Notes: generated by a model from the letters alone, not told the origin. Counted from the stretch's first letter, positions 7,698 through 17,572 are shown. The stretch is 53,791 nucleotides of DNA from Clostridia bacterium (GCA_017467445.1 JAFTSG010000009.1:1-53791); one strand, 5' to 3'. Program-made: numbers and translations.

Positions 7698-9437
7698 ATG
7701 GCAGGAAAGAAAACAACAGGCTTAATTAAACGATTTGCTCCGTACTACAAACCGTATGTCGGTACAATGGCGGCGGACCTTTTTTGTGCAGCACTTACCA
7801 CTGTGTGTGAGCTTGTTCTACCGCTTATCGTAAGATATATAACAAATCTTGGTATTTATGATATTGCACGCCTTACAGTGCCTCTTGTACTTATGCTCGG
7901 CGGACTTTATATTGTCCTTCGAATAATAGACAGCGCGGCAAACTTTTATATGGCGTCTGTCGGTCACGTTATGGGCACAAAAATCGAAACAGATATGCGT
8001 CGTGATATGTTTGACCACCTGCAAAAACTTCCTTTTTCATATTATGACAATGTCCGTGTAGGGCAGATTATGTCAAGAATAACAAGCGACCTTTTTGATG
8101 TAACCGAATTTGCACATCATTGTCCGGAAGAATTCTTTATTGCGGGAATAAAAATTATAGTATCGTTTACGGTACTTTCGTTTATCAATCTTCCGCTTAC
8201 ACTTATCATTTTTGCAATAATCCCGTTTATGATAGTGTGTGCATCCTATTTTAATAAAAAAATGAAATCGGCGTTCCGTGAATCGAGGGTGCAGATAGGG
8301 GAGCTTAATTCACAGGTGGAAGATAGTCTCCTCGGTGTAAGGGTTGTAAAGTCCTTTGCAAACGAAAATCTCGAAATTGAAAAATTCGGTCAGGGTAACC
8401 GCAAATTTCTGTCTATCAAACGAAAAATGTATAAATATATGGCAGGTTTTCAGACAACCACCCGTATGTACGACGGAATTATGTATATTGCGGTGGTAAT
8501 TGCCGGCTCAATATTTATGATTTACGGACAAATCAACCCTGCCGACCTTATGTCATATCTTCTTTACGTAACCGCTCTTATCAACTCAGTGCGTAAAATT
8601 GTAGAATTTGGCGAACAGTTTCAGAGGGGAATGACGGGTATTGAACGTTTCATTGAAATAATGGATATTAATCCCGATATAACAGATAAAGAAGATGCTG
8701 TAGAGCTTGAAAATGTAAAAGGGCATATCAGTCTTAAAAATGTTGGATTTAAATACGGCAACAAAAAAGAATATGTTTTAAATGACATAAACCTTGAAAT
8801 TGCCTCCGGTGAAAATGTGGCGCTTGTAGGGCCGTCGGGTGGAGGAAAAACAACACTTTGCAGTCTTATCCCAAGGTTTTATGATGTAACAAACGGCGAA
8901 ATTCTGGTTGACGGAATTAACGTAAAGGATATAAAACTTGCTTCGCTTCGCGGAAATATCGGTGTTGTTCAGCAGGATGTGTATATGTTTGCCGGCAACG
9001 TGTATGAAAACATCGAATACGGAAGACCCGGCGCATCAAAAGAGGAAATTGTAGATGCGGCAAAAAAAGCCGGTGCACACGATTTTATAATGTCGCTACC
9101 TGACGGATACAACACAAATGTCGGTGAACGTGGGGTTCAGCTTTCGGGCGGACAAAAACAAAGAATAAGCATTGCAAGGGTGTTCCTTAAAAACCCTGCA
9201 ATCATCATTCTTGATGAAGCAACCTCCGCGCTTGATAATGAAAGTGAACGTCTTGTTCAAAGCTCGCTTGAAGAGCTTTCAAAAGGAAGAACAACAATAA
9301 CAATAGCACACAGGCTTTCAACAGTAAAAAATGCTACAAAAGTGGTTGTCCTGACATATGACGGCATTGCTGAAACAGGCACTTTTGATGAGCTTTTAAA
9401 TAAAAAAGGTATATTATATAACTTATATAATTCATAA
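7698..9437 (+). CDS. ABC exporter half-transporter (fused membrane and ATPase domains)
   Basis: 579 residues in the ABCB/MsbA-like arrangement: six-helix membrane domain up to about residue 310, then the nucleotide-binding domain. Walker A is VGPSGGGKTT, the signature LSGGQKQRISIARV, Walker B IIILDEATSALD with the catalytic Glu, and the H-loop TIAHRLSTV. Such proteins act as homo- or heterodimers exporting lipids, peptides or drugs; the substrate cannot be predicted. Start 7698 follows AAAGG 7 bases upstream. tyrS begins 15 bases after the stop with no terminator, so the two are probably cotranscribed. Confidence 0.93.
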   Translation: MAGKKTTGLIKRFAPYYKPYVGTMAADLFCAALTTVCELVLPLIVRYITNLGIYDIARLTVPLVLMLGGLYIVLRIIDSAANFYMASVGHVMGTKIETDMRRDMFDHLQKLPFSYYDNVRVGQIMSRITSDLFDVTEFAHHCPEEFFIAGIKIIVSFTVLSFINLPLTLIIFAIIPFMIVCASYFNKKMKSAFRESRVQIGELNSQVEDSLLGVRVVKSFANENLEIEKFGQGNRKFLSIKRKMYKYMAGFQTTTRMYDGIMYIAVVIAGSIFMIYGQINPADLMSYLLYVTALINSVRKIVEFGEQFQRGMTGIERFIEIMDINPDITDKEDAVELENVKGHISLKNVGFKYGNKKEYVLNDINLEIASGENVALVGPSGGGKTTLCSLIPRFYDVTNGEILVDGINVKDIKLASLRGNIGVVQQDVYMFAGNVYENIEYGRPGASKEEIVDAAKKAGAHDFIMSLPDGYNTNVGERGVQLSGGQKQRISIARVFLKNPAIIILDEATSALDNESERLVQSSLEELSKGRTTITIAHRLSTVKNATKVVVLTYDGIAETGTFDELLNKKGILYNLYNS

Positions 9438-9452
9438 AGGAGTTTGAGCAAA

Positions 9453-10652
9453 ATGGCAAATGTTTTTGACGTGCTTCAGGAAAGAGGCCTTATAGCACAG
9501 ACAACACACGAAGAAGAAATCAGGGAACTTCTCGGAAAGGAAAAAGTAACTTTTTATATAGGATTTGACCCTACGGCTGACAGCCTCCACGTAGGACATT
9601 TTCTGCAGATGGTTGTAATGCGCCATATGCAGATGCATGGTCACCGTCCGATTGCCCTTGTAGGCGGCGGAACAGGTCATATAGGTGACCCATCAGGAAG
9701 AACAGATATGCGCCAGATGATGACAAAAGAAATCATTGACCATAACTGTGAATGCTTCAAAAAACAGCTTTCAAGCGTAATTGATTTTTCTGATGGACAG
9801 GCTATTATGGTAAATAATGCCGACTGGCTACTCGACCTCAACTACGTAGAATTCCTGCGTGATATCGGTTCATGCTTCTCAGTAAATAAAATGCTGACAG
9901 CGGAATGCTTCAAACAAAGACTTGAAAAAGGTCTTTCATTCCTTGAATTTAACTATATGCTTATGCAGAGCTACGACTTCCTTATGCTCAGCAGAAAATA
10001 TGACTGTAAAATTGAGCTTGGCGGTGACGACCAGTGGAGTAACATCCTCGGTGGACTTGAACTTTGCCGTAAGAAAGACCAGAAACAGGTTTACGGTATG
10101 ACATTTACTCTCCTTACAAACAGCGAGGGTAAGAAAATGGGTAAAACACAGTCCGGTGCAGTATGGCTTGACCCGAACAAAACATCTCCTTACGATTTCT
10201 ATCAGTACTGGAGAAATGTTCAGGACGACGACGTTATCAAATGTCTTAAACTTCTTACATTTATTCCTATGGATGAAATCAAAAAAATGGAAAAATGGGA
10301 AGGCGCAGAGCTTAACGAAGCAAAAAGAATTCTTGCATATGAAGTTACAAAACTTGTTCATGGCGAAGAAGAAGCAAACAAAGCCAAAGCAACTGCTGAA
10401 AGCCTTTTTGCGGGCAGCGCAGATGAAGCAAATATGCCTTCTTCCGAAATGGATTTAGCAGGCAAAACAATTCTTGATATCCTTGTAGAATCCGGACTTT
10501 GCCCGTCAAAATCCGAAGCAAGACGTCTTGTAACAGGCGGCGGAGTGTCTGTTGAAAACGAAAAAATCACAGACCCGATGTGGCAGCCGACTGCAGATGA
10601 ATTTGTAATCAAAAAAGGAAAGAAAACATACCATAAGATAAAAAAAGCATAA
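9453..10652 (+). CDS. tyrS: Tyrosyl-tRNA synthetase
   Basis: Charges tRNA-Tyr with tyrosine at the expense of ATP. 399 residues, class I fold. HIGH motif is in [16 protein letters not shown], the KMSKS equivalent is GKKMGKT, and the tyrosine/ATP site includes QSYDFL and GGDDQWSN. The C-terminal 70 residues form an S4-like RNA-binding domain ([20 protein letters not shown]). The frame has an earlier TTG at 9444, but AAGGAG at 9437-9442 is correctly spaced only for the ATG at 9453. No T-box is seen; expression appears to come with the upstream ABC gene. Confidence 0.97.
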   Translation: MANVFDVLQERGLIAQTTHEEEIRELLGKEKVTFYIGFDPTADSLHVGHFLQMVVMRHMQMHGHRPIALVGGGTGHIGDPSGRTDMRQMMTKEIIDHNCECFKKQLSSVIDFSDGQAIMVNNADWLLDLNYVEFLRDIGSCFSVNKMLTAECFKQRLEKGLSFLEFNYMLMQSYDFLMLSRKYDCKIELGGDDQWSNILGGLELCRKKDQKQVYGMTFTLLTNSEGKKMGKTQSGAVWLDPNKTSPYDFYQYWRNVQDDDVIKCLKLLTFIPMDEIKKMEKWEGAELNEAKRILAYEVTKLVHGEEEANKAKATAESLFAGSADEANMPSSEMDLAGKTILDILVESGLCPSKSEARRLVTGGGVSVENEKITDPMWQPTADEFVIKKGKKTYHKIKKA

Positions 10653-10663
10653 TTAAGGGCATA

Positions 10664-10766
10664 GGCTCCCTTGTGCAAAGGGAGCTGTCACGTAGTGACT
10701 GAGGGATTATCATTATTACAATCCTCCCACCTCTATCGCGGTCCCCTCCTTTACACAAGGAGGGCT
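10664..10766. repeat. MITE-like element with long imperfect terminal inverted repeats
   Basis: About 103 bp without a gene. The left end, CTCCCTTGTGCAAAGGGAG, is itself a hairpin and is an imperfect inverse of the right end, which includes CCTCCTTTACACAAGGAGG. Inside, GAGGGATT and AATCCTCC form a second inverted pair. I recognise this layout from short non-coding repeats dispersed in many Clostridia genomes, usually of unknown origin. Only one copy was noticed in this window. It sits between tyrS and the bidirectional terminator and could fold in the tyrS transcript. Confidence 0.65.
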
Positions 10767-10780
10767 TAAGCATAATAAAA

Positions 10781-10807
10781 AGCCGGTGCAGAAAGCACCG
10801 GCTTTTA
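10781..10807. terminator. Bidirectional terminator, tyrS / ackA
   Basis: Stem AGCCGGTGC (10781-10789), 5-base loop, GCACCGGCT (10795-10803), flanked by A and T tracts. It serves the convergent tyrS and pta-ackA units. Confidence 0.92.
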
Positions 10808-10819
10808 GTTTAATCTGAA

Positions 10820-12019
10820 TTAGCCTTCAACAATTGCTTTTGTATCCATAGCAATCATAAGTTCTTCGTTTGTAGGAACAACGTAAACTTTAACTTTAGA
10901 ATCATCTGTGCTGATGAGTGCTTCTTCTCCGCGCATGTCATTTTTAACAGCGTCAATCTTAACACCCATAAATTCAAGACCTTCGCAAGAGCCGAAACGG
11001 ATTTCTTTTGTATTTTCACCAATACCTGCTGTAAATACAATTACGTCAACGCCGCCCATTGCAGCTGCATAAGCGCCGATATAACGTTTAACCTGATAGA
11101 TAAACATATCAAGTGCAAGCTGTGCACGTTTGTTTCCGCTGTCAGCAGCAGCCATAAGGTCACGGAAGTCACTGCTTATTCCGGATACACCATATACACC
11201 GGATTCTTTATTAAGTGTATTGATAACTTCTTCAGCTGTCATTGAATATTTATCTTTAAGATATGTAATGATAGCCGGGTCAATGTCACCACTTCTTGTA
11301 CCCATAAGGATACCTGCAAGAGGAGTGAAGCCCATTGAAGTATCTACAGATTTGCCGCAGTCAACAGCCGCAATTGAAGAGCCGTTTCCAAGATGAGCTG
11401 TAACAATTTTGAGGTCTTCTACCTTTTTGCCCATAATTTCAGCAACTCTGTTTGCAACATATTTGTGAGATGTTCCGTGGAAACCGTAACGTCTTACTTT
11501 GTAGTTTTCGTAAGCATCGTAAGGTACGCCGTACATGTAAGCATAATCAGGCATTGTCTGGTGGAAAGCTGTGTCAAATACAGCAACCTGAGGAACGCCA
11601 CTTCCCATTGCTTCTTCACAAGCTTCAATACCGATAAGGTTTGCCGGGTTGTGAAGCGGAGCAAGGTCGAAACAAGCTTTAATAGCTTCTTTTACGCCGT
11701 CGTCAATAAGAACAGAGGATTTAAAGAATTCTCCGCCGTGAACAACACGGTGACCAACTGCAGAAATTTCTTCAAGAGAAGACACAACACCGTGGTCTTT
11801 GTTGCAAAGTGCATCAAGCACAAGTGTAATTGCTTTTGTGTGGTTAGGCATAGCTTCTTCAATTTTTACAGTATCTTTTCCTGCCGGTGTGTGTTTGAGA
11901 AGAGAACCGTCAATACCGATTCTTTCACACTGACCTTTTGCAAGAACAGACTGGTCAGCCATATCAATAAGCTGATATTTAAGAGAAGAACTACCTGCAT
12001 TAATAACTAATATTTTCAT
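10820..12019 (-). CDS. ackA: Acetate kinase
   Basis: Converts acetyl phosphate and ADP to acetate and ATP, the energy-yielding step of acetate fermentation; works in reverse for acetate activation. 399 residues, the normal length. Signatures: [13 protein letters not shown] at the N-terminus, [27 protein letters not shown], the phosphate loop [11 protein letters not shown], and [12 protein letters not shown] at 12019 has AGGAGGAAG upstream. It follows pta after 27 bases on the same strand. Confidence 0.98.
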   Translation of the reverse strand: MKILVINAGSSSLKYQLIDMADQSVLAKGQCERIGIDGSLLKHTPAGKDTVKIEEAMPNHTKAITLVLDALCNKDHGVVSSLEEISAVGHRVVHGGEFFKSSVLIDDGVKEAIKACFDLAPLHNPANLIGIEACEEAMGSGVPQVAVFDTAFHQTMPDYAYMYGVPYDAYENYKVRRYGFHGTSHKYVANRVAEIMGKKVEDLKIVTAHLGNGSSIAAVDCGKSVDTSMGFTPLAGILMGTRSGDIDPAIITYLKDKYSMTAEEVINTLNKESGVYGVSGISSDFRDLMAAADSGNKRAQLALDMFIYQVKRYIGAYAAAMGGVDVIVFTAGIGENTKEIRFGSCEGLEFMGVKIDAVKNDMRGEEALISTDDSKVKVYVVPTNEELMIAMDTKAIVEG

Positions 12020-12046
12020 TGTATATCTTCCTCCTATTATTTTAGA

Positions 12047-13048
12047 TTATTTCTGAGCCTGAGCCTGAACACATGTGATAGCAACAACGCCAACGATATC
12101 TTCAGCAGAGCATCCTCTGGAAAGGTCGTTGATAGGCATTGCAATACCCTGTGTTACCGGGCCGTAAGCTTCAGCTTTTGCAAGTCTCTGAACAAGTTTA
12201 TAACCGATATTACCTGCATCAAGGTCAGGGAAAACAAGAACGTTTGCTTTACCTGCAACTGCAGAATCGGGAGCTTTTGATGAGCCAACGGAAGGAACGA
12301 TAGCAGCGTCAAGCTGGAGTTCGCCGTCAACTTTAAGGTTCGGGTTGTTAGCTTTGCAGATTGCAGTAGCTTCAACAACTTTATCAACATCAGCGTGTTT
12401 AGCACTGCCTTTTGTTGAGTGAGAAAGCATTGCAACAATAGCTTCGCTTTCAGCAAGAAGTTCAAAAGATTCAGCTGAACATGCAGCAATTGCAGCAAGT
12501 TTTTCCGGGTCAGGATTCTGTTCAAGTCCGCTGTCAGCGAAAATGAATGTACCGTTTGCACCATATTCACAATCCGGAACAACCATTACGAAGAATGCGG
12601 AAACAAGTTTAACACCCGGTTTTGTTTTGATAATCTGAAGACTCGGGCGAAGTGTGTTAGCAGTTGAATGGCAAGCACCGGAAACAACACCGTCAGCGTC
12701 GCCGGCTTTAACCATAAGACAAGCATAGTACATATAATCGCCAAGCGCAGTTTCTTTTGCCTGTTCGTAGGTTAAACCTTTGCTTTTACGAAGTTCAACG
12801 AAAAGGTTTAAATATTCTTCTGTTTTTTCGTATGTAAAGGGGTTGATAACAGTAGCTTTGGAAACGTCAAGTCCTTTGCTGTTTGCCTCAACTTCTTCAG
12901 GTGTGCCGATAATAATAACATTAGCAATGTCTTCTTTTAAAATGATTTCGGCAGCTTCCCAGGTTCTTCTATCCATAGACTCGGGAAGAACAATGGTTTT
13001 CTTATCCTGTTTAGCCCTTTCTTTTATTCTTTCAAGAAAATTACTCAT
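12047..13048 (-). CDS. pta: Phosphate acetyltransferase
   Basis: Converts acetyl-CoA and phosphate to acetyl phosphate, the substrate of AckA. 333 residues, the short single-domain form typical of Clostridia. Recognisable segments are KTIVLPESMDRRTWEAA, VSGACHSTANTLRPSLQ, SFFVMV-like SAFFVMVVPD, FADSGL, AMLSHSTKGSAKH, VDGELQLDAAIVP and NVLVFPDLDAGNIGYKL. The frame is open to 13093, but AAAGGAG is placed correctly for ATG 13048. First gene of pta-ackA. Confidence 0.97.
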   Translation of the reverse strand: MSNFLERIKERAKQDKKTIVLPESMDRRTWEAAEIILKEDIANVIIIGTPEEVEANSKGLDVSKATVINPFTYEKTEEYLNLFVELRKSKGLTYEQAKETALGDYMYYACLMVKAGDADGVVSGACHSTANTLRPSLQIIKTKPGVKLVSAFFVMVVPDCEYGANGTFIFADSGLEQNPDPEKLAAIAACSAESFELLAESEAIVAMLSHSTKGSAKHADVDKVVEATAICKANNPNLKVDGELQLDAAIVPSVGSSKAPDSAVAGKANVLVFPDLDAGNIGYKLVQRLAKAEAYGPVTQGIAMPINDLSRGCSAEDIVGVVAITCVQAQAQK

Positions 13049-13081
13049 AGTGCATACTCCTTTGCATTTTATAATAATACC

Positions 13082-13110
13082 ATTATACAACAAATTTTCT
13101 TTGTATACAA
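13082..13110 (-). promoter_or_regulatory. Promoter of pta-ackA with palindromic possible operator
   Basis: Minus strand -35 TTGTAT (complement of 13105-13110), 17-bp spacer, -10 TATAAT (complement of 13082-13087). The -35 is inside the perfect 10-bp palindrome TTGTATACAA at 13101-13110. GntR-type regulators often bind palindromes of this style, so this may be an operator; no regulator gene is in the window. Confidence 0.6.
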
Positions 13111-13232
13111 TATTTTTTTGAAAAAAAGTTTGTATTTTATATAATTTTATGATAATATGTATATATTAACCATATTAAATATGTGAGTTTTGTGCATTTA
13201 GCATTTTAGATTAACATAGAGGTTGTTGTTAT

Positions 13233-14378
13233 ATGAAAGTATGCGGCATAGTTGCGGAATATAATCCGCTACACAGCGGACACAAATTTCATATAAATAA
13301 GTCAAAAGAGCTTACCGGTGCAGACACAGTTGTTGTTGTTATGAGCGGCAGCTTCACCCAAAGGGGAGAAGTAGCCTCTTTTGATAAATGGACAAGGGCA
13401 AAATCTGCCATTTTGGCAGGGGCAAACCTTGTTGTTGAATTGCCTTTTTGCTTTGCCTCGGCTCCTGCGGAAATTTTTGCAGGTGGCGCTATACGCCTTC
13501 TTGAAAATATCGGCTGTGACTATGTATCGTTCGGCAGCGAAACAGGTGATATTGAAAAGCTAAAAGCTATGGCATCAGCGCAGGAACAACAAATGGAAAA
13601 GCACCTTGCAGAAGGAAAAAGCTATTCATCGGCAATAGCGGCAGCTTCGGGCACAGATTTTACCCCTAACGACATTCTTGCTATAGAATATTTAAAGGCA
13701 ATAGATAAATATAACCTCAAAATCACACCGTTTACTGTAAAACGTGAAGGCGGTAGCTATGACAGCGAAAATACGGAAGATGATTATATAAGTGCAAAAG
13801 CCTGCAGGCGCCTTATTGCTGAAAAGGATTTTGATAACTTAAAAAAATATATGCCTGCGTTTGAAATTTATAAATCTGCACTTGAAGAGGGAAGATATAC
13901 AAATCCCGATATTCTTGGCACACTTTTTGCAGGACTTATCCGTACGGGCAGAGTTGACCTTGCAAACGCCGCATATGTAACAGAAGGAATTGAAAACCGC
14001 ATTGCAAAAGCCGCACAGGAACACGGCACTCTTGAGGGTATTGTTTCAGCAGTAAAAACCAAACGGTATACACATACAAGAATTATGAGAATAATTTCCT
14101 GTATGATGATGGGGCTTACAAAAGATAAGCTTGTTGATTTTGTAAGCACTGGTGCAAGATATATTCGCGTACTTGCCGCCGATGTAACAGGCACAAAGCT
14201 TATGAAAGAAATAAAGAAAAACTCGCATCTTGAAATTATAACAAATTTAGGCAACAACGGAACAGATGAAATGCTCTCGTTTGACATTGCGGCAACAAAT
14301 TTGCAAAGTCTTGCTATGATAAATAAGGCTTGCCGCAAAGCAAATGAAGATTATACACATTTTTTTGAAAGGATATGA
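13233..14378 (+). CDS. tmcAL: tRNA(Met) cytidine acetate ligase (YlbM/TmcAL)
   Basis: Family enzyme activates acetate with ATP and transfers it to C34 of elongator tRNA-Met, giving ac4C. 381 residues. The N-terminal nucleotidyltransferase fold shows GIVAEYNPLHSGHKFHI (HxGH-type motif), VVVMSGSFTQRGE and LPFCFASAPAEIFAGGA; the conserved arginine-rich segment follows further on. AGAGG precedes the ATG by about 10 bases. It is divergent from pta-ackA, the source of acetate in this cell, and is followed after 6 bases by a transporter gene. Confidence 0.9.
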   Translation: MKVCGIVAEYNPLHSGHKFHINKSKELTGADTVVVVMSGSFTQRGEVASFDKWTRAKSAILAGANLVVELPFCFASAPAEIFAGGAIRLLENIGCDYVSFGSETGDIEKLKAMASAQEQQMEKHLAEGKSYSSAIAAASGTDFTPNDILAIEYLKAIDKYNLKITPFTVKREGGSYDSENTEDDYISAKACRRLIAEKDFDNLKKYMPAFEIYKSALEEGRYTNPDILGTLFAGLIRTGRVDLANAAYVTEGIENRIAKAAQEHGTLEGIVSAVKTKRYTHTRIMRIISCMMMGLTKDKLVDFVSTGARYIRVLAADVTGTKLMKEIKKNSHLEIITNLGNNGTDEMLSFDIAATNLQSLAMINKACRKANEDYTHFFERI

Positions 14379-14384
14379 CCCTAC

Positions 14385-15326
14385 TTGACAGCATTTTTAG
14401 GCGGATTTGAAGCGGTACTTTCGGTATTTATGCTTCTTGTCCTTGGATTTTTACTTACTGCAAAAGGAAAAATTAATAAAACAGTTGCGGTGTTTATGTC
14501 GTGGCTGGTTGTAAACATAACCTCGCCGCTTAACATATTCACAAGCGTAATGGAATCGTTTTCACCTGCGGAAATTGTAAACATACCCAAATACGTTGCA
14601 GTTCCGCTTATATGCCACATCCTTGGATTTGGCGCAGGGTATCTTCTTGTAAAAATCTTTAAAATTGAACAAAAATATGCCGGCTCGATGATTGTAATGA
14701 CAGCGCTTAATAATACTATTTTTATGGGACTTCCCGTAAACCTTGCAATGTTCGGACAGGCAAGTGTGCCGTTTGTGCTTTATTACTATATGTCAAATAT
14801 GCTTTTGTTCTGGACAATAGGTGTAAATATTATTTCGGGAAAAGCAGAAAAGCAAAAACCAATTGAAGTTATCAAAAAATTACTTCCGCCACCGCTTTAC
14901 GGAATGCTTGCAGGAATACTGCTTCTTCTAATCGGTACATATACAACACCAATAAAATTGCCCGATTTTATAATGAAAACCTTTGATTCCGTCGGTTCAA
15001 TGACAACACCTATTGCAATGATGTATATCGGTTTTGTGCTTGCGGATAAAGGACTTAAAAACGTTAAATTTGATAAAAACATCATTCTCGGACTTTGCCT
15101 TAGATTTGTGGTCGGTCCGGCTATTGCAATTACGGTGATTTCATTTATTCCTATGGAACCGATTATGCGAAACGTGTTTACGGTACAGGCGTTTATGCCG
15201 GTAATGGCAACGCAGTCAATTGTAGCGGAGCGTTACGGAGCAGACCCGTATTTCCCGGCAGTAATGGTTTCGGTTTCAACTATTGTAAGTCTTATCATTC
15301 TGCCGCTTGTCAAGGTGTGTTTGTAA
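14385..15326 (+). CDS. AEC-family (auxin efflux carrier-like) permease
   Basis: Integral membrane protein of 313 residues with about ten hydrophobic segments and the repeated Asn/Pro-rich core helices typical of AEC carriers (ALNNTIFMGLPVNLAMFG; MATQSIVAERYGAD). Bacterial members move small carboxylates such as malate or malonate; the substrate here is not known. The best start is TTG at 14385, with GAAAGGA upstream; the ATG at 14375 is in another frame. Located between tmcAL and aroB with very short gaps, so it is probably part of one five-gene transcript. Confidence 0.85.
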   Translation: MTAFLGGFEAVLSVFMLLVLGFLLTAKGKINKTVAVFMSWLVVNITSPLNIFTSVMESFSPAEIVNIPKYVAVPLICHILGFGAGYLLVKIFKIEQKYAGSMIVMTALNNTIFMGLPVNLAMFGQASVPFVLYYYMSNMLLFWTIGVNIISGKAEKQKPIEVIKKLLPPPLYGMLAGILLLLIGTYTTPIKLPDFIMKTFDSVGSMTTPIAMMYIGFVLADKGLKNVKFDKNIILGLCLRFVVGPAIAITVISFIPMEPIMRNVFTVQAFMPVMATQSIVAERYGADPYFPAVMVSVSTIVSLIILPLVKVCL

Positions 15327-15338
15327 GGAGTTTTTAAT

Positions 15339-16382
15339 ATGAAATTAACAGTAAATATCCCGGGAAAGGCCTATGATATAACAATTGAAAAAGGTGCGCT
15401 TTCCCATATTGCAGATTATATTAATTTAAAAGGCAAATGTGCCGTTATTACCGACAGTAACGTAGATGAATTTCATGCCGATACAGTAGTAAAAAGTCTT
15501 GCTTCAAAATATGATGTATATAAATTTGTATTTCCGGCAGGGGAAGAAAGCAAGACAATATACACTCTTAACGAAATTTACGGCTTTTTAGCGGATAATT
15601 CGTTTAACAGAGGTGATTTTATAGTTGCGCTCGGCGGCGGTGTTGTAGGCGACACGGCAGGCTTGGCGGCGGCAACATATATGCGCGGAATAAAATATGT
15701 GCAAATTCCCACAACACTTCTTGCACAGGTGGATTCTTCCGTCGGTGGTAAGGTAGCGGTAGACATTCCGCAGGGCAAAAATATGGTGGGTAACTTCTAT
15801 CAGCCAAATGCCGTAATAATTGACCCGACTGTACTTAAAACTCTGTCACCTGACTTTTTTGCCGACGGTATGGCAGAGGTAATCAAATACGGATGTATTG
15901 AAGACAAAAATTTGTTTGATAAGCTCTTTTCATATTCAAAAGAAGAATTTGATGCAAACATAGAAAACATTATATATACCTGTGTGGACATAAAACGCCG
16001 TTATGTAGAAGAGGATGAGCTTGATACCGGCGCAAGAATGAAGCTCAATTTCGGGCATACAATCGGCCACGCAATAGAAAAGTATTATAACTATTCTACG
16101 CTGTCCCATGGCAGAGCTGTTGCAATAGGTATGAACTATGTAACTCTTATTTCCGAAAAGCTTGGACTTACACCAAGTGGCTCGGCAAAGAAAATTGTAG
16201 AGTGCCTTAAAAAATATGACTTGCCGCACGATATTGCTACTGACGTGCTAAAAAAATCAGTCGAATTTATTGGCGCTGATAAAAAGAATATCGGTAAACA
16301 GCTTAATGTAATAATGCTTGAAGAAATAGGCAAATCTTTCATTCATAAAACAGATACACAAATTTTTGGAGGCTTGTTTTAA
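15339..16382 (+). CDS. aroB: 3-Dehydroquinate synthase
   Basis: Second step of the shikimate pathway: DAHP to 3-dehydroquinate, NAD- and metal-dependent. 347 residues. Seen are the nucleotide loop ALGGGVVGDTAGLAAATYMR, IPTTLLAQVDSSVGGKVAV, the glycine-rich GKNMVGNFYQP, and metal-ligand segments around EVIKYGCI, NFGHTIGHAIEKYY and LSHGRAVAIGMNY. AAGGAG precedes the ATG. Its stop overlaps the aroA start (TAATG), so the two are translationally coupled. Confidence 0.97.
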   Translation: MKLTVNIPGKAYDITIEKGALSHIADYINLKGKCAVITDSNVDEFHADTVVKSLASKYDVYKFVFPAGEESKTIYTLNEIYGFLADNSFNRGDFIVALGGGVVGDTAGLAAATYMRGIKYVQIPTTLLAQVDSSVGGKVAVDIPQGKNMVGNFYQPNAVIIDPTVLKTLSPDFFADGMAEVIKYGCIEDKNLFDKLFSYSKEEFDANIENIIYTCVDIKRRYVEEDELDTGARMKLNFGHTIGHAIEKYYNYSTLSHGRAVAIGMNYVTLISEKLGLTPSGSAKKIVECLKKYDLPHDIATDVLKKSVEFIGADKKNIGKQLNVIMLEEIGKSFIHKTDTQIFGGLF

Positions 16383-17572
16383 TGGATATACAAATAACTC
16401 CGTCAAGGCTTTCGGGGGATATATCACTTCCCATATCGAAAAGCATCCTGCACAGAGCAATAATATGCGCTGCCCTTGCAAAAGGGAAAAGCATCGTCGG
16501 ACCTGTTACTGCGTCGGTAGATGTTGAAGCAACAGCAGATGCAATGCGTGCACTTGGATGCAGAATTGATGCGGATGGTGATAGCCTTACAATTTACGGA
16601 CTTGATAAAATAAATAAAAACGTAACGGCAGACTGCCACGAATCGGGTTCAACACTCCGGTTTTTGATTCCCGTTTTTGCGGCATTAACCGAAAATACAA
16701 CTTTTGTGGGCGAGGGCAGACTTCCTGATCGTCCGCTTGATATGTATGACGGCATAATCAATATGCATTATATCAAGAAAAATCTGCCACTTCTTGTTGA
16801 GGGTGGTTTTAAAACAGATACGTTTACAATGCCGGGTAATGTCAGCTCGCAGTTTATAACCGGACTTCTGTTTGCACTTCCGCTTATCGGCGGCAAAATC
16901 ATAATAGACGGAGATTTGCAGTCCAAACCGTATATTGATATAACAATAGACGTAATGCAAAAATTTGGTGTAACCGTAATAATTAATGATTATAAAGAGT
17001 TTACAACAACAGGGCAGTATGCACCTTGCAATTTCAAATCCCAACAGGATTTTTCGGCAGCGGCGTTCTGGCTTGTTGCAAACAGACTTGGCAATAACGT
17101 AAATTGCGTTGGTCTTGATTATGATACAAAGCAGGGCGATGCACGAATTGCTGAAATAATTGAAAAAGAAGAAAAGATAATTGATGTGTCGGACATTCCT
17201 GATTTAGGACCAATCCTTGCAGTGCTTGGCGCACTCTGCGAGGGCGAAACGAGGATTGTAAACGCATCAAGACTTAAGATAAAAGAAAGCAACAGGATAG
17301 AAGCAATAACCGCAGGGCTTAAAGCACTTGGTGCGGATATTGAAGCAGGCGAGGATGAAATCCGTGTTCGTGGCAAATCGGTCCTTGGCGGTGGTGCAAC
17401 TATTTCGTCATATAACGACCACAGGATTGCAATGTCGCTTGCAATTGCGGCAACAAAATGCAAAAATCCCGTTGTGATTGAGGGTGCCGAGTGTGTGTCC
17501 AAATCATATCCGGATTTTTGGAACGACTATAAAAAGCTTGGGGGAATAATAAATGAACTCAACATGGGGTAA
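16382..17572 (+). CDS. aroA: 3-Phosphoshikimate 1-carboxyvinyltransferase (EPSP synthase)
   Basis: Transfers enolpyruvyl from PEP to shikimate 3-phosphate. 396 residues, somewhat shorter than the 420-430 of many homologues but with all core motifs: LPISKSILHRAIICAAL (SKS..R substrate box), ESGSTLRFLIPV, GEGRLPDRPLDMY, SSQFITGLL, LKIKESNRIEAI, and SYNDHRIAMSLAIAA. Overlaps aroB by one base and aroC by 20 bases. The position matching the glyphosate-sensitive glycine (usually LGNAGT) is ESGST here, a serine-containing variant common in Bacillota. Confidence 0.96.
   Translation: MDIQITPSRLSGDISLPISKSILHRAIICAALAKGKSIVGPVTASVDVEATADAMRALGCRIDADGDSLTIYGLDKINKNVTADCHESGSTLRFLIPVFAALTENTTFVGEGRLPDRPLDMYDGIINMHYIKKNLPLLVEGGFKTDTFTMPGNVSSQFITGLLFALPLIGGKIIIDGDLQSKPYIDITIDVMQKFGVTVIINDYKEFTTTGQYAPCNFKSQQDFSAAAFWLVANRLGNNVNCVGLDYDTKQGDARIAEIIEKEEKIIDVSDIPDLGPILAVLGALCEGETRIVNASRLKIKESNRIEAITAGLKALGADIEAGEDEIRVRGKSVLGGGATISSYNDHRIAMSLAIAATKCKNPVVIEGAECVSKSYPDFWNDYKKLGGIINELNMG

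Noticed and set aside
11393-12010. Long plus-strand ORF opposite ackA
   Set aside because: It is a shadow of ackA: no ribosome site, Cys/Phe/Asn-rich composition unlike a real protein, and the minus-strand frame matches acetate kinase throughout.
12154-12582. Leu/Gln-rich ORF overlapping pta in another frame
   Set aside because: Low-complexity frame shadow; pta frame is conserved throughout.
16614-16670. EPSP synthase with unusual ESGST motif as a sign of transfer or resistance
   Set aside because: This form is common among Bacillota and the gene sits in a coherent aroB-aroA-aroC unit, so it is not notable in itself.
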